A stretch of DNA of 31,346 nt from an uncultured Candidatus Saccharibacteria bacterium (GTDB taxonomy: Bacteria > Patescibacteriota > Saccharimonadia > Saccharimonadales > Saccharimonadaceae), in contig CAMYBM010000005.1 of NCBI GenBank assembly GCA_947253995.1, forward strand, positions 1-31,346, given 5' to 3'. Of the stretch, positions 1-8,314 are shown piece after piece. Within the stretch, counting starts at the first letter, position 1; every line of letters starts with the position of its first letter. The notes beneath the pieces were generated by a model. It saw only the letters and a program-made list of their open reading frames with translations. It did not search any database and was not told where the DNA came from. The translations under genes were made by a program, and so were the position numbers.

Positions 1-1571
1 CCGTAGCTATCCCGACCGTCTAGAGTACGTTTTTGCCATTGTGTATTCATCTGAACGTTACCATGACCGGCGCCATAACGGCTAGCGCTCAGGTAAGCAA
101 TTGCACCCCAATCACTATTGGTTGGCATCCGAGAGCTGAAGGTACTTAAGTGATGGCTGTTTTGGGTGATGGCAACACCTGTCTGATCACCATAGGTGTT
201 AGCTGGATCCTTGACGCCTAGACGGGTAGCAGTAGCATACATGCGACCGAGATTGTATGTTGCTGAATCTAAGCCGGACAGATGCCGCTGGTTTGGGAGA
301 ATGGTTGGATCGGTAGAAGTGCCAGTAGTTTCAAACTTGCCAACCCAGATGCCATTAAGTTCCTTGGTGCCAAAGGTAAAGGCTGGGTGCGTTGACCAAG
401 TAGTTGAGCTAAGGGTACTCCTAGTAGTTGGGTAGTTACTATCAAGATTGCAGGCCGTGCGGTAGTCATGGTTGGCGCCAGTAGCACATTTAGCTGGGTG
501 CTTCTTTGGAGTGTTGGTGTTTTCAAAGACAATGTTGAAGTTCTCCGGGTTAACTGGTTTGTCTGTACCATCACGGCGCATTACCTCGTAGGCGTAACGT
601 GGGACGTAGGTGTAGTAACCAAGGACGTCTTGTTCGTCTAGGGTGGTTGTTTTACCTTGGTACTTAGCTAGTTTGTCTGGCTTAATGGTTACAGCGTTTG
701 CCCACTGCTTCTTGCCATAGTCGTACCAGTCGCCTGGATTAGTGGTATCTTCCGGGTTAGCTATGGTTGTCCATTCGGCATGGTCTGGATTACCAGTGTA
801 CTTCACTGGTATCATATTCTTATCCAAATCAACGAGACAGGAGCTGCTGGTGTCACCTGAACGACAGGTACCAGAGCCTTCTTTGTGAGCGGTACGTTGG
901 TACCAGTTAGTAAACTTTGGGGCTGGTTTAGCGGTGACGGTATAGGTAATGGTAGTTTGGTAAGTACCGGTAGGGAGAGTAGCAGGATTAAGGTTAGCGG
1001 CATAGAGTACCTTGGTCGTACAGTTAGTGAGACTGGTACAAGGGTTAGGGTTGGTATTAGAGCTATGGGTAGGATTAGCTGGGGCTACGTCAAGGATGGT
1101 AGCGGTAGTTGGCGTAGTTGAAGCTGTCGGGATGGGATTAAAACGAGAGGAGTGAGATAGTGTGTCTGGGTTAGTTAGAGTATAGCCCCATTGGTTAGTA
1201 CCTAAGGCTTGGTTGTTAGTTGTGAGACTAGGGATTTGGTGGGAGGAGTTTAGCGTATTAGTCAGGGCGTTACTGGTAGCTTGCATCGTGAGGTTGAAGC
1301 CATAGGGCTTAGTAGCGGTAACGTGGAGGTTGGCGGCTGTAGTGTAGAGGGAGGAGGTAGAGTTGTAGGTGAAAGGTTGCTCGTCTTCGATGTCTAGAGT
1401 GACGTTATTGACGTGAGCGTACCGTGTCCCACCCGGGCCAAGAACGGCCTGGGCGGAAGTAACTGGGCATAGGGTAACTAAACTAACAGCTAAGGTCAGA
1501 GTAGCGGTAAGTGAGGTAAAGGCAAATAATACCCCCCCCCGTGATTGTTGCTGCTTCATATTAGATAGCAT
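1..1571 (-). CDS. Secreted surface protein, C-terminus cut by window edge
   Basis: The frame is open from ATG at 1571 to the left edge, at least 523 residues without a stop. A Shine-Dalgarno AGGAGG (1578-1583) lies 6 nt upstream and decides the start; a second ATG at 1559 is too far from it. Residues 1-13 are polar and basic, about 14-40 are hydrophobic, and a likely signal-peptidase site AQA-V follows at 40-43. The mature part is rich in Thr, Asn, Ser and Pro, with few cysteines. Near residue 405 it has NGIWVGKFETTG and near 483 NSDWGAIAYLS. From memory such motifs recur in uncharacterised secreted proteins of Firmicutes and CPR, perhaps with a C-type-lectin or FGE-like fold; this is unverified. 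Its codons are strongly C-rich and G-poor, with many ACC, ACT and CTC. A run of nine G spans codons 11-14. Function unknown; probably exported and abundant. Confidence 0.85.
   Translation of the reverse strand, partial: MLSNMKQQQSRGGVLFAFTSLTATLTLAVSLVTLCPVTSAQAVLGPGGTRYAHVNNVTLDIEDEQPFTYNSTSSLYTTAANLHVTATKPYGFNLTMQATSNALTNTLNSSHQIPSLTTNNQALGTNQWGYTLTNPDTLSHSSRFNPIPTASTTPTTATILDVAPANPTHSSNTNPNPCTSLTNCTTKVLYAANLNPATLPTGTYQTTITYTVTAKPAPKFTNWYQRTAHKEGSGTCRSGDTSSSCLVDLDKNMIPVKYTGNPDHAEWTTIANPEDTTNPGDWYDYGKKQWANAVTIKPDKLAKYQGKTTTLDEQDVLGYYTYVPRYAYEVMRRDGTDKPVNPENFNIVFENTNTPKKHPAKCATGANHDYRTACNLDSNYPTTRSTLSSTTWSTHPAFTFGTKELNGIWVGKFETTGTSTDPTILPNQRHLSGLDSATYNLGRMYATATRLGVKDPANTYGDQTGVAITQNSHHLSTFSSRMPTNSDWGAIAYLSASRYGAGHGNVQMNTQWQKRTLDGRDSY
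1532..1540 (-). repeat. Homopolymer G9 tract inside the signal-peptide region
   Basis: Nine consecutive C on the plus strand read as nine G on the coding strand, in codons 11-14 of the secreted protein. At length nine the frame continues through the hydrophobic signal core. With one G fewer I read a stop (TAG) after about 30 codons. The tract is a candidate slipped-strand mispairing site; sequencing error in the run is the alternative. Confidence 0.85.
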
Positions 1572-1636
1572 TTTTCTCCTCCTGGTTTTTATGTGCATTT
1601 GCTTTTTGTAGTTGCTTATTGCTACATCTAACCATA

Positions 1637-1665
1637 ATTGTAATCACCTAGCCTAGCTTCGTCAA
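1637..1665 (-). promoter_or_regulatory. Sigma-70 promoter of the left-edge surface protein
   Basis: On the minus strand TTGACG (1660-1665) is followed after exactly 17 bp by TACAAT (1637-1642). The -35 box lies just past the ftsK stop codon. It predicts a leader of about 60 nt carrying the Shine-Dalgarno, unlike the leaderless pattern common in this window. Confidence 0.75.
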
Positions 1666-1673
1666 GTCCTTAG

Positions 1674-3869
1674 CTAACCAATATCGTCCAACGAGTTGAT
1701 TAATACTTGTCGCGGACGCGCGCCATCTGGTGCGCTAACTACGCCCCGTTCTTCCATCTCATCAATCAAACGTGATGCTTTACCGTAGCCGATCCGCATC
1801 CGCCGCTGCAATAACGAAGTCGAAGCCTTACCTTCATTGACTACCACCTCGACGGCGCGACGAAAATCGTCGTCATCGCCGCCATCAAGACCAAGCCCAC
1901 CATTAGAAGCATTACCGCTCTCCGCTAAGCGTGCAACTAACTCTTCGTTATATTGCGCCGGACTTTGCAGCTTTAGCTCGGCAACAATGCGATCAATTTC
2001 GTCATCTTCAACATTCACTGCTTGGACACGGCGCGGCTCTTTAATGCTATTCGTAATCATCAGCATGTCACCCTTGCCCATTAGACCCTCCGCGCCAGAC
2101 GAATTGATAATCTGTTGCGACTCCATCTTGCTACGCACTGCAAAAGCAAAGCCAGCTGGCACATTAGCCTTCAATGGACCCTGAATGTACTTAGCGCGCG
2201 GCGCTTGCATCATAATAATCTCGTGCATTCCAGCAGCACGCCCCTTCTGGGCAATCCGCTGAATTAAAGTCGTCACCGTCTCACGCTCTTGCGCCTTCAG
2301 CGAATCAACCAAATCCGTATACTCGTCAACGATCAACACAATACTTGGAATCTTTTCATCTGGAAACTTACGGTTAAAGTCTTTCAGCTTCTTGATCCCA
2401 CCACGTTCCGCGAACAACCGGTAGCGCCGTTCCATTTCATCGCCCAACCAAAGCAACGTTCGGGTTAATTTGTGTAACTCGTCAGGTGATGTGCCAGCGA
2501 CAATTGGCGCCAACAAGTGCGGCATATCGTTGTACTGAATCATTTCATTACCCTTTGGATCAACTAAAACGAACTTAAGATCATCTGGTGAATTACGATA
2601 TAACAGCGAAACAACGATTGCATTCATCATGACCGATTTGCCCGAGCCAGTAGTACCGGCAATTAGTAGATGGGGCAAGCCCGCCAAGTCCATTACAATT
2701 GGGTTACCGCTAACATCCAAGCCAACCGCAAAGGACAACTGTGCCTTGCTATTGCGCCACGCTGATGACTGCAGAACGCTCCGAATACCGACAAAAGCTG
2801 GCCGTCGGTTCGGGATCTCAATCCCAACAAATGACTGCCCTGGAATCGGCGCCTCAATACGGATGCTCGGTACCGCCAAGTTAAGCCGAAAAGAATTCTC
2901 AAGCTCAGTAATTCGCGACAACTTCACGCCACGTTGCGGTTTGATGCAGTACTGGGCTACGCGTGGGCCTAACGTTACATGGTCAACGCGACCGCTAATC
3001 CCAAACTCATTCAAGGTCTCACAAATAATTTCAGCGTTACGCGTAGTATTACCTGGGTCAGGCTCAGCATGCTTGTCGGATAAAAGTTTAATATCTGGTA
3101 ACTTCCAGTTGGAATTACTTGGCAAAGTCACTTCCGGCGCCACCTTGTCTAATTTCACCGGTTGTTTCACTTCAATCTTTGGTGGCTCAGAATCATGCTT
3201 GAACAGCTTATGCGGCTTAGCTGCCGCTTGGTCAACTGCCATCCCAACTAGCTCTGGCTCAGCAAGCGGCTTCTTGGTATCGGTATGCTCGGCTTCGCTA
3301 GGTTGTTTCTCTTTATGCGATTCCGTCATTTCGCCAAACTTGCGTACCACTGCACGAGGTGAGGTCGAACTGATAAACAGCGCCAATGCTACAATTACCA
3401 ATAAATAAATCACCGCCGCAACTGGCACATTAACTAAACGCAAAGTTAAGTCTGCTACTAACCAACCAACCACACCGCCACCATCAACCGGATCAGCGTG
3501 AGATAGCGTACTTGGATCCGGCAAAAATAGCTGCATTAACGCCATCCAAGTGATCGACATTAAGCCTAGTGCCGCTAAGACAGCCGATGAAGCGCGCTTG
3601 TCGGCATCACGAAAATTCTGTACCGCAAAATAAATCAAGACAAACGGAAAGATGTACGCCATCCAACCCATAATGCCCCGCATTAATTTTGCCAAAAAGA
3701 TCACCGCAACGCCGCCCGCACCAAACATGCCAACCAAAATTAGTATGGCAATGATCATAAGACAGATAGCAAAAATTTGCCCCCAAAAGCCTTGCGGTAA
3801 AGCATGTGCTGGCTTGGCAGCAGATTTATTCTTTGGTGGTCGGCCTGGACCGCGTTTTTTCGCTGACAT
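1674..3869 (-). CDS. ftsK: FtsK/SpoIIIE DNA translocase
   Basis: Membrane-anchored ATPase that pumps chromosomal DNA through the septum during division. The N-terminus is basic (KKRGPGRPPKNK), followed by about four membrane segments within residues 33-170. A Pro/Lys/Glu-rich linker runs to about 260, then the motor domain with Walker A GTTGSGKS near 409-416 (numbering from the in-frame ATG at 3881), VLVDPKGNE, and Walker B IVLIVDEYTDL. The last 65 residues form the winged-helix gamma domain that normally reads polar sequences (motif GYGKASRLIDEMEERG). The protein is complete, at the short end for FtsK. I chose ATG 3869 (MSAKKRG) because the upstream ATG at 3881 overlaps the -10 box TGCTATAAT; neither has a Shine-Dalgarno. 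It follows rnj on the same strand but appears to have its own promoter. Confidence 0.96.
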   Translation of the reverse strand: MSAKKRGPGRPPKNKSAAKPAHALPQGFWGQIFAICLMIIAILILVGMFGAGGVAVIFLAKLMRGIMGWMAYIFPFVLIYFAVQNFRDADKRASSAVLAALGLMSITWMALMQLFLPDPSTLSHADPVDGGGVVGWLVADLTLRLVNVPVAAVIYLLVIVALALFISSTSPRAVVRKFGEMTESHKEKQPSEAEHTDTKKPLAEPELVGMAVDQAAAKPHKLFKHDSEPPKIEVKQPVKLDKVAPEVTLPSNSNWKLPDIKLLSDKHAEPDPGNTTRNAEIICETLNEFGISGRVDHVTLGPRVAQYCIKPQRGVKLSRITELENSFRLNLAVPSIRIEAPIPGQSFVGIEIPNRRPAFVGIRSVLQSSAWRNSKAQLSFAVGLDVSGNPIVMDLAGLPHLLIAGTTGSGKSVMMNAIVVSLLYRNSPDDLKFVLVDPKGNEMIQYNDMPHLLAPIVAGTSPDELHKLTRTLLWLGDEMERRYRLFAERGGIKKLKDFNRKFPDEKIPSIVLIVDEYTDLVDSLKAQERETVTTLIQRIAQKGRAAGMHEIIMMQAPRAKYIQGPLKANVPAGFAFAVRSKMESQQIINSSGAEGLMGKGDMLMITNSIKEPRRVQAVNVEDDEIDRIVAELKLQSPAQYNEELVARLAESGNASNGGLGLDGGDDDDFRRAVEVVVNEGKASTSLLQRRMRIGYGKASRLIDEMEERGVVSAPDGARPRQVLINSLDDIG

Positions 3870-3879
3870 AAGCAATACC

Positions 3880-3888
3880 ATTATAGCA
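3880..3888 (-). promoter_or_regulatory. Extended -10 promoter of ftsK
   Basis: TGCTATAAT on the minus strand; the box ends 10 nt before ATG 3869, so the mRNA would be leaderless or carry only a few leader bases. Confidence 0.7.
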
Positions 3889-3914
3889 TAACACCGCCAA
3901 ATAGACGGTGTTAT
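3888..3914 (-). terminator. Hairpin between rnj and ftsK, possible weak terminator
   Basis: ATAACACCG and CGGTGTTAT form a perfect 9-bp stem with a 9-nt loop just after the rnj stop. No U-tract follows; instead the stem abuts the ftsK extended -10. It could be a weak terminator, an RNA-processing or stabilising stem, or chance. Confidence 0.4.
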
Positions 3915-3917
3915 AAA

Positions 3918-6215
3918 CTAGTCGGACTCGCGCCATAGCTTCATTGGGTTTGGCCCAGTAGGCGTACGCTTAAAAGATAGCGAACGTTTAGTTGCGTCTT
4001 TTCTCGTAGTATCGATATTAACAGCATCATGCTCACGGGCAACCTTACTGTGCGTTATCGGGGTGTGTGCGCTCAACTTGTGCGGAGTAAAATGCGCCGC
4101 AACACTGCTCGACTTTGCCGGGCGCTGCGGTCTAGGGCTAGAAGATTTACCACGAATACGCGCTAGCTCCTGCTCTACAAAGGCAAGATCTTGCGCTGCA
4201 GCAGATTTAGTATGCTTGCCGCCGCCATTATTGCCAGAGTTAACTTCATTGATCACTGGGATGATAATCGGTGAACGACGGGTGCGATCATAGAGAATTT
4301 GGCCAATTTCCTCACGTAATTCCTTCTTGAAGTTTTCCAAATCAACGCGTTTACCGTTGTAGATTTTGCTTACCTTCTGACGAATATACTGCCTAATTTC
4401 GTTGATTAGTTCTTCGTTGTCACGTAAGTACACAAAGCCTCGCGACACTACATCGGGCGACGACAGGATCTTTCCAGTACCCTTCTGAACCGTTAGAACC
4501 ACCACAAAAATGCCTTCCGTCGACATATGGATGCGATCCTTCAATACAATTTCGCTCACCACGTCGCCAGCATCATCATACATAATTCCGCCAACAGGCA
4601 CACGACCAGTCTTTTGCGCCGTGCCATCGTGGTAAAATTCCACCACGTCGCCAGCATCACAGACAAAGATATGATCGCGTGCGATCCCACAATCAAGCTC
4701 TGCCAGCTCGGCGTTATGCACTAACATATGAAATTCACCATGGTTTGGTAGATAAAACTTAGGGTGTAAGGCGTTGATTAATTTAACATGGTCTTCTCGC
4801 TTGGCATGACCCGAAAGATGCAACGGGCCAATCCCGTAACGCTCAGTCTTGCGGTTGCGCAGGACATCCGACCCCTCGCGCATTAGCCCATCAACCGTAC
4901 GCACAACATGCTTTTCGTTGCCAGGGATTGGGTTCGACGAAAATACAATAACGTCACTATTCTTAATTTTAACAAAACGGTGCGCGCCCGATGCCATGCG
5001 ATTAAGCACGGCATTAAACTCACCCTGTGAACCAGTACAAATAATACACACTTCGCGGTCAGGTAACTTTACTAGATCTTCCATCGTACGCACGGTATCG
5101 TTTGGCAGCTTCAGCATACCTGTTTTAAGTCCAATTTCAACATTCTGCACCATCGAAAACCCAGCAAAAGCTACTTTGCGGCCATGTTCGGCGGCCGAAG
5201 CGACGATATTTTGCATACGATGAACCTGTGACGAAAAACACGAGACGATCATCCGCGCATTCGGGAACTTATCCATAATCTGATCAAAGCTCATCTTAAT
5301 GTCATTTTCCCCATAGGCTGTAACCGTGCCTTCGTCTTCACAGTTAGTTGACTCATTCATGAAGAGCAGAATGCCTTCTTTAGCCGCGATCTCACTCATG
5401 CGATTCAAATCAAACTTGCGACCATCGACCGGATGATCCTCAAAGCGCCAGTCGCCCGAGCTGAGTACAACGCCCAATGGTGTACGCAAGACCACCGCCG
5501 CGGCATCGGGAATAGAGTGGTTAACTCGCACTAGCTCTAAGCCAAAATACTTACCTAACTGCGTCCGTTCATGGGTATCTGGGTTTAATTCATGATAATC
5601 TGGCTTAAAGTCAGTCCGCTCTTCCTCCATATTTTTCTTTAGCATACCAATCGTAAACTTAGTACTATAAACTGGCGCCGGTATACGCTGAATTAAATGG
5701 TGAAAAGCACCAATATGATCAAGGTGGCCGTGCGTGATTACTACTGCTATAATCTTAGATTTATTTTTCTCAAGATAAGTGATATCTGGCACGATATAGT
5801 TAATGCCCGGGTAATCGTCGCCTGGGAACAGAAAGCCCATATCAACTACGACAATTTCGTCATCATATTCGATGGCAGTCATGTTTTTGCCGATGCCCAT
5901 TTCGCCAACTCCACCAATTGGAATAACTTTCAACGTCGGCTGATCAGACTTATGACGCGACTTACGCGCCAAGCTTGGAGTAAACTGTTTGCCGCCAAAA
6001 CCATTGTAAATTGTCCGGTTGACTGGCGTATCCATATGATGCTGCGAGGCACGGGCATTGACATTGTCGCTCACTCGCCGTTTAGCTCGTTCAACTTCGC
6101 CGCGACGAATTTTTACGCTATCGAGCACGGCATTGCCCGTCTTCTTGCGGGTCGTAGCAACTTGCCGCTTACTTGTATCATCATTTTGCGCTGCTTTGAT
6201 GCGCTGTTGTCCCAT
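3918..6215 (-). CDS. rnj: Ribonuclease J (metallo-beta-lactamase, beta-CASP)
   Basis: RNase J degrades and matures RNA with 5'-to-3' exonuclease and endonuclease activity. Residues about 95-125 carry the family's start (IPIGGVGEMGIGKNM). The zinc-binding HGHLDHIG motif is at 162-169, and STNCEDEGTVT belongs to the beta-CASP part. The protein has 765 residues against about 555 for Bacillus RNase J. The excess is a basic N-terminal extension of about 93 residues and a disordered C-terminal tail rich in Ser, Pro, Lys and Arg. These may bind RNA or the ribosome (inference). Start ATG 6215 has AAGGAG 5 nt upstream. A promoter and a leader of about 75 nt lie upstream, after a terminator that separates it from rny. 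Two RNases side by side suggest an RNA-decay locus. Confidence 0.95.
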   Translation of the reverse strand: MGQQRIKAAQNDDTSKRQVATTRKKTGNAVLDSVKIRRGEVERAKRRVSDNVNARASQHHMDTPVNRTIYNGFGGKQFTPSLARKSRHKSDQPTLKVIPIGGVGEMGIGKNMTAIEYDDEIVVVDMGFLFPGDDYPGINYIVPDITYLEKNKSKIIAVVITHGHLDHIGAFHHLIQRIPAPVYSTKFTIGMLKKNMEEERTDFKPDYHELNPDTHERTQLGKYFGLELVRVNHSIPDAAAVVLRTPLGVVLSSGDWRFEDHPVDGRKFDLNRMSEIAAKEGILLFMNESTNCEDEGTVTAYGENDIKMSFDQIMDKFPNARMIVSCFSSQVHRMQNIVASAAEHGRKVAFAGFSMVQNVEIGLKTGMLKLPNDTVRTMEDLVKLPDREVCIICTGSQGEFNAVLNRMASGAHRFVKIKNSDVIVFSSNPIPGNEKHVVRTVDGLMREGSDVLRNRKTERYGIGPLHLSGHAKREDHVKLINALHPKFYLPNHGEFHMLVHNAELAELDCGIARDHIFVCDAGDVVEFYHDGTAQKTGRVPVGGIMYDDAGDVVSEIVLKDRIHMSTEGIFVVVLTVQKGTGKILSSPDVVSRGFVYLRDNEELINEIRQYIRQKVSKIYNGKRVDLENFKKELREEIGQILYDRTRRSPIIIPVINEVNSGNNGGGKHTKSAAAQDLAFVEQELARIRGKSSSPRPQRPAKSSSVAAHFTPHKLSAHTPITHSKVAREHDAVNIDTTRKDATKRSLSFKRTPTGPNPMKLWRESD

Positions 6216-6296
6216 GTATACTCCTTTATAGTTAAAACTATTAGTATTTGTTCAGTCAAAAATAGTTTAAGACTCAAACGAAAATTAAGTATCTTT

Positions 6297-6305
6297 ATTA
6301 TAACA
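6297..6305 (-). promoter_or_regulatory. Extended -10 promoter of rnj
   Basis: TGTTATAAT on the minus strand directly follows the terminator hairpin stem. It predicts a leader of about 75 nt ending in AAGGAG before the rnj ATG. Confidence 0.6.
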
Positions 6306-6336
6306 AAATCAGCACCTGATAGCAAGTGCTGATTTT
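6305..6336 (-). terminator. Intrinsic terminator between rny and rnj
   Basis: Perfect 11-bp inverted repeat AAAATCAGCAC / GTGCTGATTTT with a 10-nt loop. On the minus strand the stem ends in TTTT followed by GTTAT, so it should stop transcription from tsaB-rny. The rnj promoter starts at its 3' edge. Confidence 0.8.
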
Positions 6337-6354
6337 ACGATATATTTACAACGC

Positions 6355-7833
6355 CTACTTGGCGTACTCAATCGCCCGCGTTTCGCGGATTACGTTAACC
6401 TTAATCGTACCCGGGTACTGCATGGTTGACTCGATTCGATCAGCGATGTCACGGGCTAATCGCGTAGCTGTCAAGTCATCAATTTTATCTGGCTGAACCA
6501 TCACCCTCACTTCACGGCCGGCTGAAATTGCATAGGCATTCTTAACGCCTTCAAAATTGGTGGCAACGTTTTCCAGCTCCTTCATCCTCTGCGCAAAGTT
6601 TTCGGCACTAATATTACGCGCACCAGGACGAGCCGCACTTAGAGCATCGCAAACGCGTACAATTACAGCTTCCGGAGTTGTAGCCTCAATGTCGTCATGG
6701 TGGGCTTCAATTGCATGAGCAATGCGCTCATCCATGCCGTACTTGCGCGCTAGTTCAGCACCGATGTGATGATGCTTGCCTTCAATTCGATGAGTTACAG
6801 CCTTGCCTACATCATGGAGCAAAGTTGCCGTTTTCGTGATCATAACATCAGCTCCGACCTCGGCCGCAATCATACCAGCCATCTGCGCCATTTCAGTGGA
6901 GTGCTTCAAGACATTCTGCCCATAACTCGTACGGAACTTTAACTCGCCAAGTAAATGAATCATCTGCGGTGGTATACCAAGCACGCCACACTCACGTGCT
7001 GCATCTTCACCGGCGCGAACAACTTCTTTCTCAATTTGCTTACGCGCGCGTTCAACCGTTTCCTCAATCCTAGCTGGGTGAATTCTGCCATCCTTCAGTA
7101 ACATTTCAACCGCCAGACGGGCAACTTGGCGTCGTACTGGGTCAAACGAACTCAACACAATCATTCCCGGAGTTTCATCGACTAATACATCAACCCCGGT
7201 AGCACGCTGCAAAGCTTGAATATTGCGTCCTTCCTTGCCAATAATTCGACCTTTCATCTCATCGTCGGGTAATGGTACTGCGGTGATGGTGTGCTCGGCT
7301 GTAACTTCTGATGCCATGCGTTCCATCGTTTGGACTAATAACATCTCCGCATTTTGTTCAGCTTGAGCTTCGGCCGTTTGCTGCTGTTTAGCTAAATAAC
7401 CCAAAATATCCTGCTGACAAGTTTTTTCCACTGATTGTAACAATTTTGCTTTAGCGTCAGCCCGACTAAGCCCAGCAATCTTTTCTAGTTTACGCTTCAG
7501 CTCCTCTCTAGTTTCCTGCGCTTGCTCCTTCAAGTTACTAACTGCTTGCTCGTCATTACGCAGACGTTCCGCGCGGGCATCAAGATCTTCAATCTTATCT
7601 AGTAAAGTCTGCTCACGCTGCCGCGCAGAATTAAGTTGCTGTTTAGACTCACGTTTAGCATCATCTAAAATTTGTTTGGCGCTTTGCTCGGACTTGACGA
7701 TCAACCGTTCGGCTTTATGCTCAGCGTCGCGCACCAATTTATCGGCCGATTTGCCTCGTTGATGTACAACTAATTGGCTAACTAAAGCGCCGGCAACAAC
7801 ACCACCAACCAACGCTACTATAACTAAAATCAT
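6355..7833 (-). CDS. rny: Ribonuclease Y
   Basis: Membrane-bound endoribonuclease that starts mRNA decay. Order of parts: an N-terminal membrane helix (residues 2-24), a long charged coiled coil (about 27-180), a KH RNA-binding domain with GRIIGKEGRN at 195-204, and an HD domain with the metal-binding HD pair at 340-341 (LLHDVGKA) and HHHIGAE. The length of 492 is slightly below the usual 510-520, mainly from a shorter coiled coil. Start ATG 7833 has GGGAGGAG just upstream. It lies 28 nt after tsaB on the same strand and is probably co-transcribed with it. A strong hairpin terminator follows 18 nt past its stop. Confidence 0.97.
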   Translation of the reverse strand: MILVIVALVGGVVAGALVSQLVVHQRGKSADKLVRDAEHKAERLIVKSEQSAKQILDDAKRESKQQLNSARQREQTLLDKIEDLDARAERLRNDEQAVSNLKEQAQETREELKRKLEKIAGLSRADAKAKLLQSVEKTCQQDILGYLAKQQQTAEAQAEQNAEMLLVQTMERMASEVTAEHTITAVPLPDDEMKGRIIGKEGRNIQALQRATGVDVLVDETPGMIVLSSFDPVRRQVARLAVEMLLKDGRIHPARIEETVERARKQIEKEVVRAGEDAARECGVLGIPPQMIHLLGELKFRTSYGQNVLKHSTEMAQMAGMIAAEVGADVMITKTATLLHDVGKAVTHRIEGKHHHIGAELARKYGMDERIAHAIEAHHDDIEATTPEAVIVRVCDALSAARPGARNISAENFAQRMKELENVATNFEGVKNAYAISAGREVRVMVQPDKIDDLTATRLARDIADRIESTMQYPGTIKVNVIRETRAIEYAK

Positions 7834-7861
7834 AACTCCTCCCTTAGGTTAAATGATTTTA

Positions 7862-8245
7862 TTAGTGCTTTGGTCGAGTAATATTTGGGGCGGCGCCATA
7901 ATCTGGCAACGCAATCTTGTCATTTTCGTTATTTACCAAGCGAGCAATTCCTTGACTAAGCCAATCATCACCAGAGGTGGCAACAATTGGCAAATTACAA
8001 CCATCGGCCAAGGCATTCATCGTTGCCAAGCCGATTCGTAAGCCAGTAAATGAACCTGGGCCTTTAAACACCACTAAACCTGTAAGCTGAGTAAAATCAC
8101 CTTGCAGTATATCATCAATCTCACCAAGTAAAATTTTTGCTAGGGTATGACCAGCCTCTAAAGATTTATGCGCTTTTACTTTGCCTGTCAAATCAAGCAA
8201 ACTAATTTCGCAAAGAGGTTTATCACTCCGCACTGCTAAAATCAT
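7862..8245 (-). CDS. tsaB: TsaB, tRNA t6A synthesis partner (short form)
   Basis: TsaB joins TsaD and TsaE to make N6-threonylcarbamoyladenosine at position 37 of ANN-decoding tRNAs. The sequence starts as the family does (MILAVRSDKP) and holds the signature GPGSFTGLRIGLATMNALA near residues 61-79. It has only 127 residues, while typical TsaB has about 220-230. The N-terminal ASKHA lobe is present and the second lobe is missing. The end is clean, with rny starting 28 nt later, so it is probably a natural short form rather than a frameshift. tsaE is in the same window at 12785; tsaD is not seen. A -10 box TGCTAAAAT ends 6 nt before the ATG and there is no Shine-Dalgarno. It is divergent from recA. 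Confidence 0.88.
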   Translation of the reverse strand: MILAVRSDKPLCEISLLDLTGKVKAHKSLEAGHTLAKILLGEIDDILQGDFTQLTGLVVFKGPGSFTGLRIGLATMNALADGCNLPIVATSGDDWLSQGIARLVNNENDKIALPDYGAAPNITRPKH

Positions 8246-8251
8246 ATTTTT

Positions 8252-8260
8252 ATTTTAGCA
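8252..8260 (-). promoter_or_regulatory. Extended -10, leaderless tsaB
   Basis: TGCTAAAAT on the minus strand; 6 nt (AAAAAT) separate the box from the tsaB ATG, so the transcript should start at or next to the A of the start codon. Confidence 0.65.
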
Positions 8261-8276
8261 TATTGAAACAGTAATG

Positions 8277-8306
8277 TATAATAATAAGTAGATTAAATTA
8301 AGGAGG
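8277..8306 (+). promoter_or_regulatory. recA -10 box and Shine-Dalgarno
   Basis: TATAAT at 8277-8282 is preceded by TG; AGGAGG at 8301-8306 lies 8 nt before ATG 8315. recA therefore has a short leader and a strong ribosome-binding site. I see no clear -35 box and no recognisable LexA-type operator. Confidence 0.65.
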
Positions 8307-8314
8307 AATAAAAT

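Noticed and set aside
196..1121. Short reading frames on both strands at the left edge
   Set aside because: They lie within the long minus-strand surface-protein frame and have no ribosome-binding site or family motif.
1..1571. Target of a diversity-generating retroelement (C-type-lectin-like end)
   Set aside because: No reverse transcriptase and no template repeat are visible in the window.
2629..3408. 259-codon plus-strand frame inside ftsK
   Set aside because: Antisense shadow of the intact ftsK motor domain; no start signals.
8261..8314. LexA-type operator before recA
   Set aside because: No palindrome of the known SOS boxes (CTGT-N8-ACAG or GAAC-N4-GTTC) was found.
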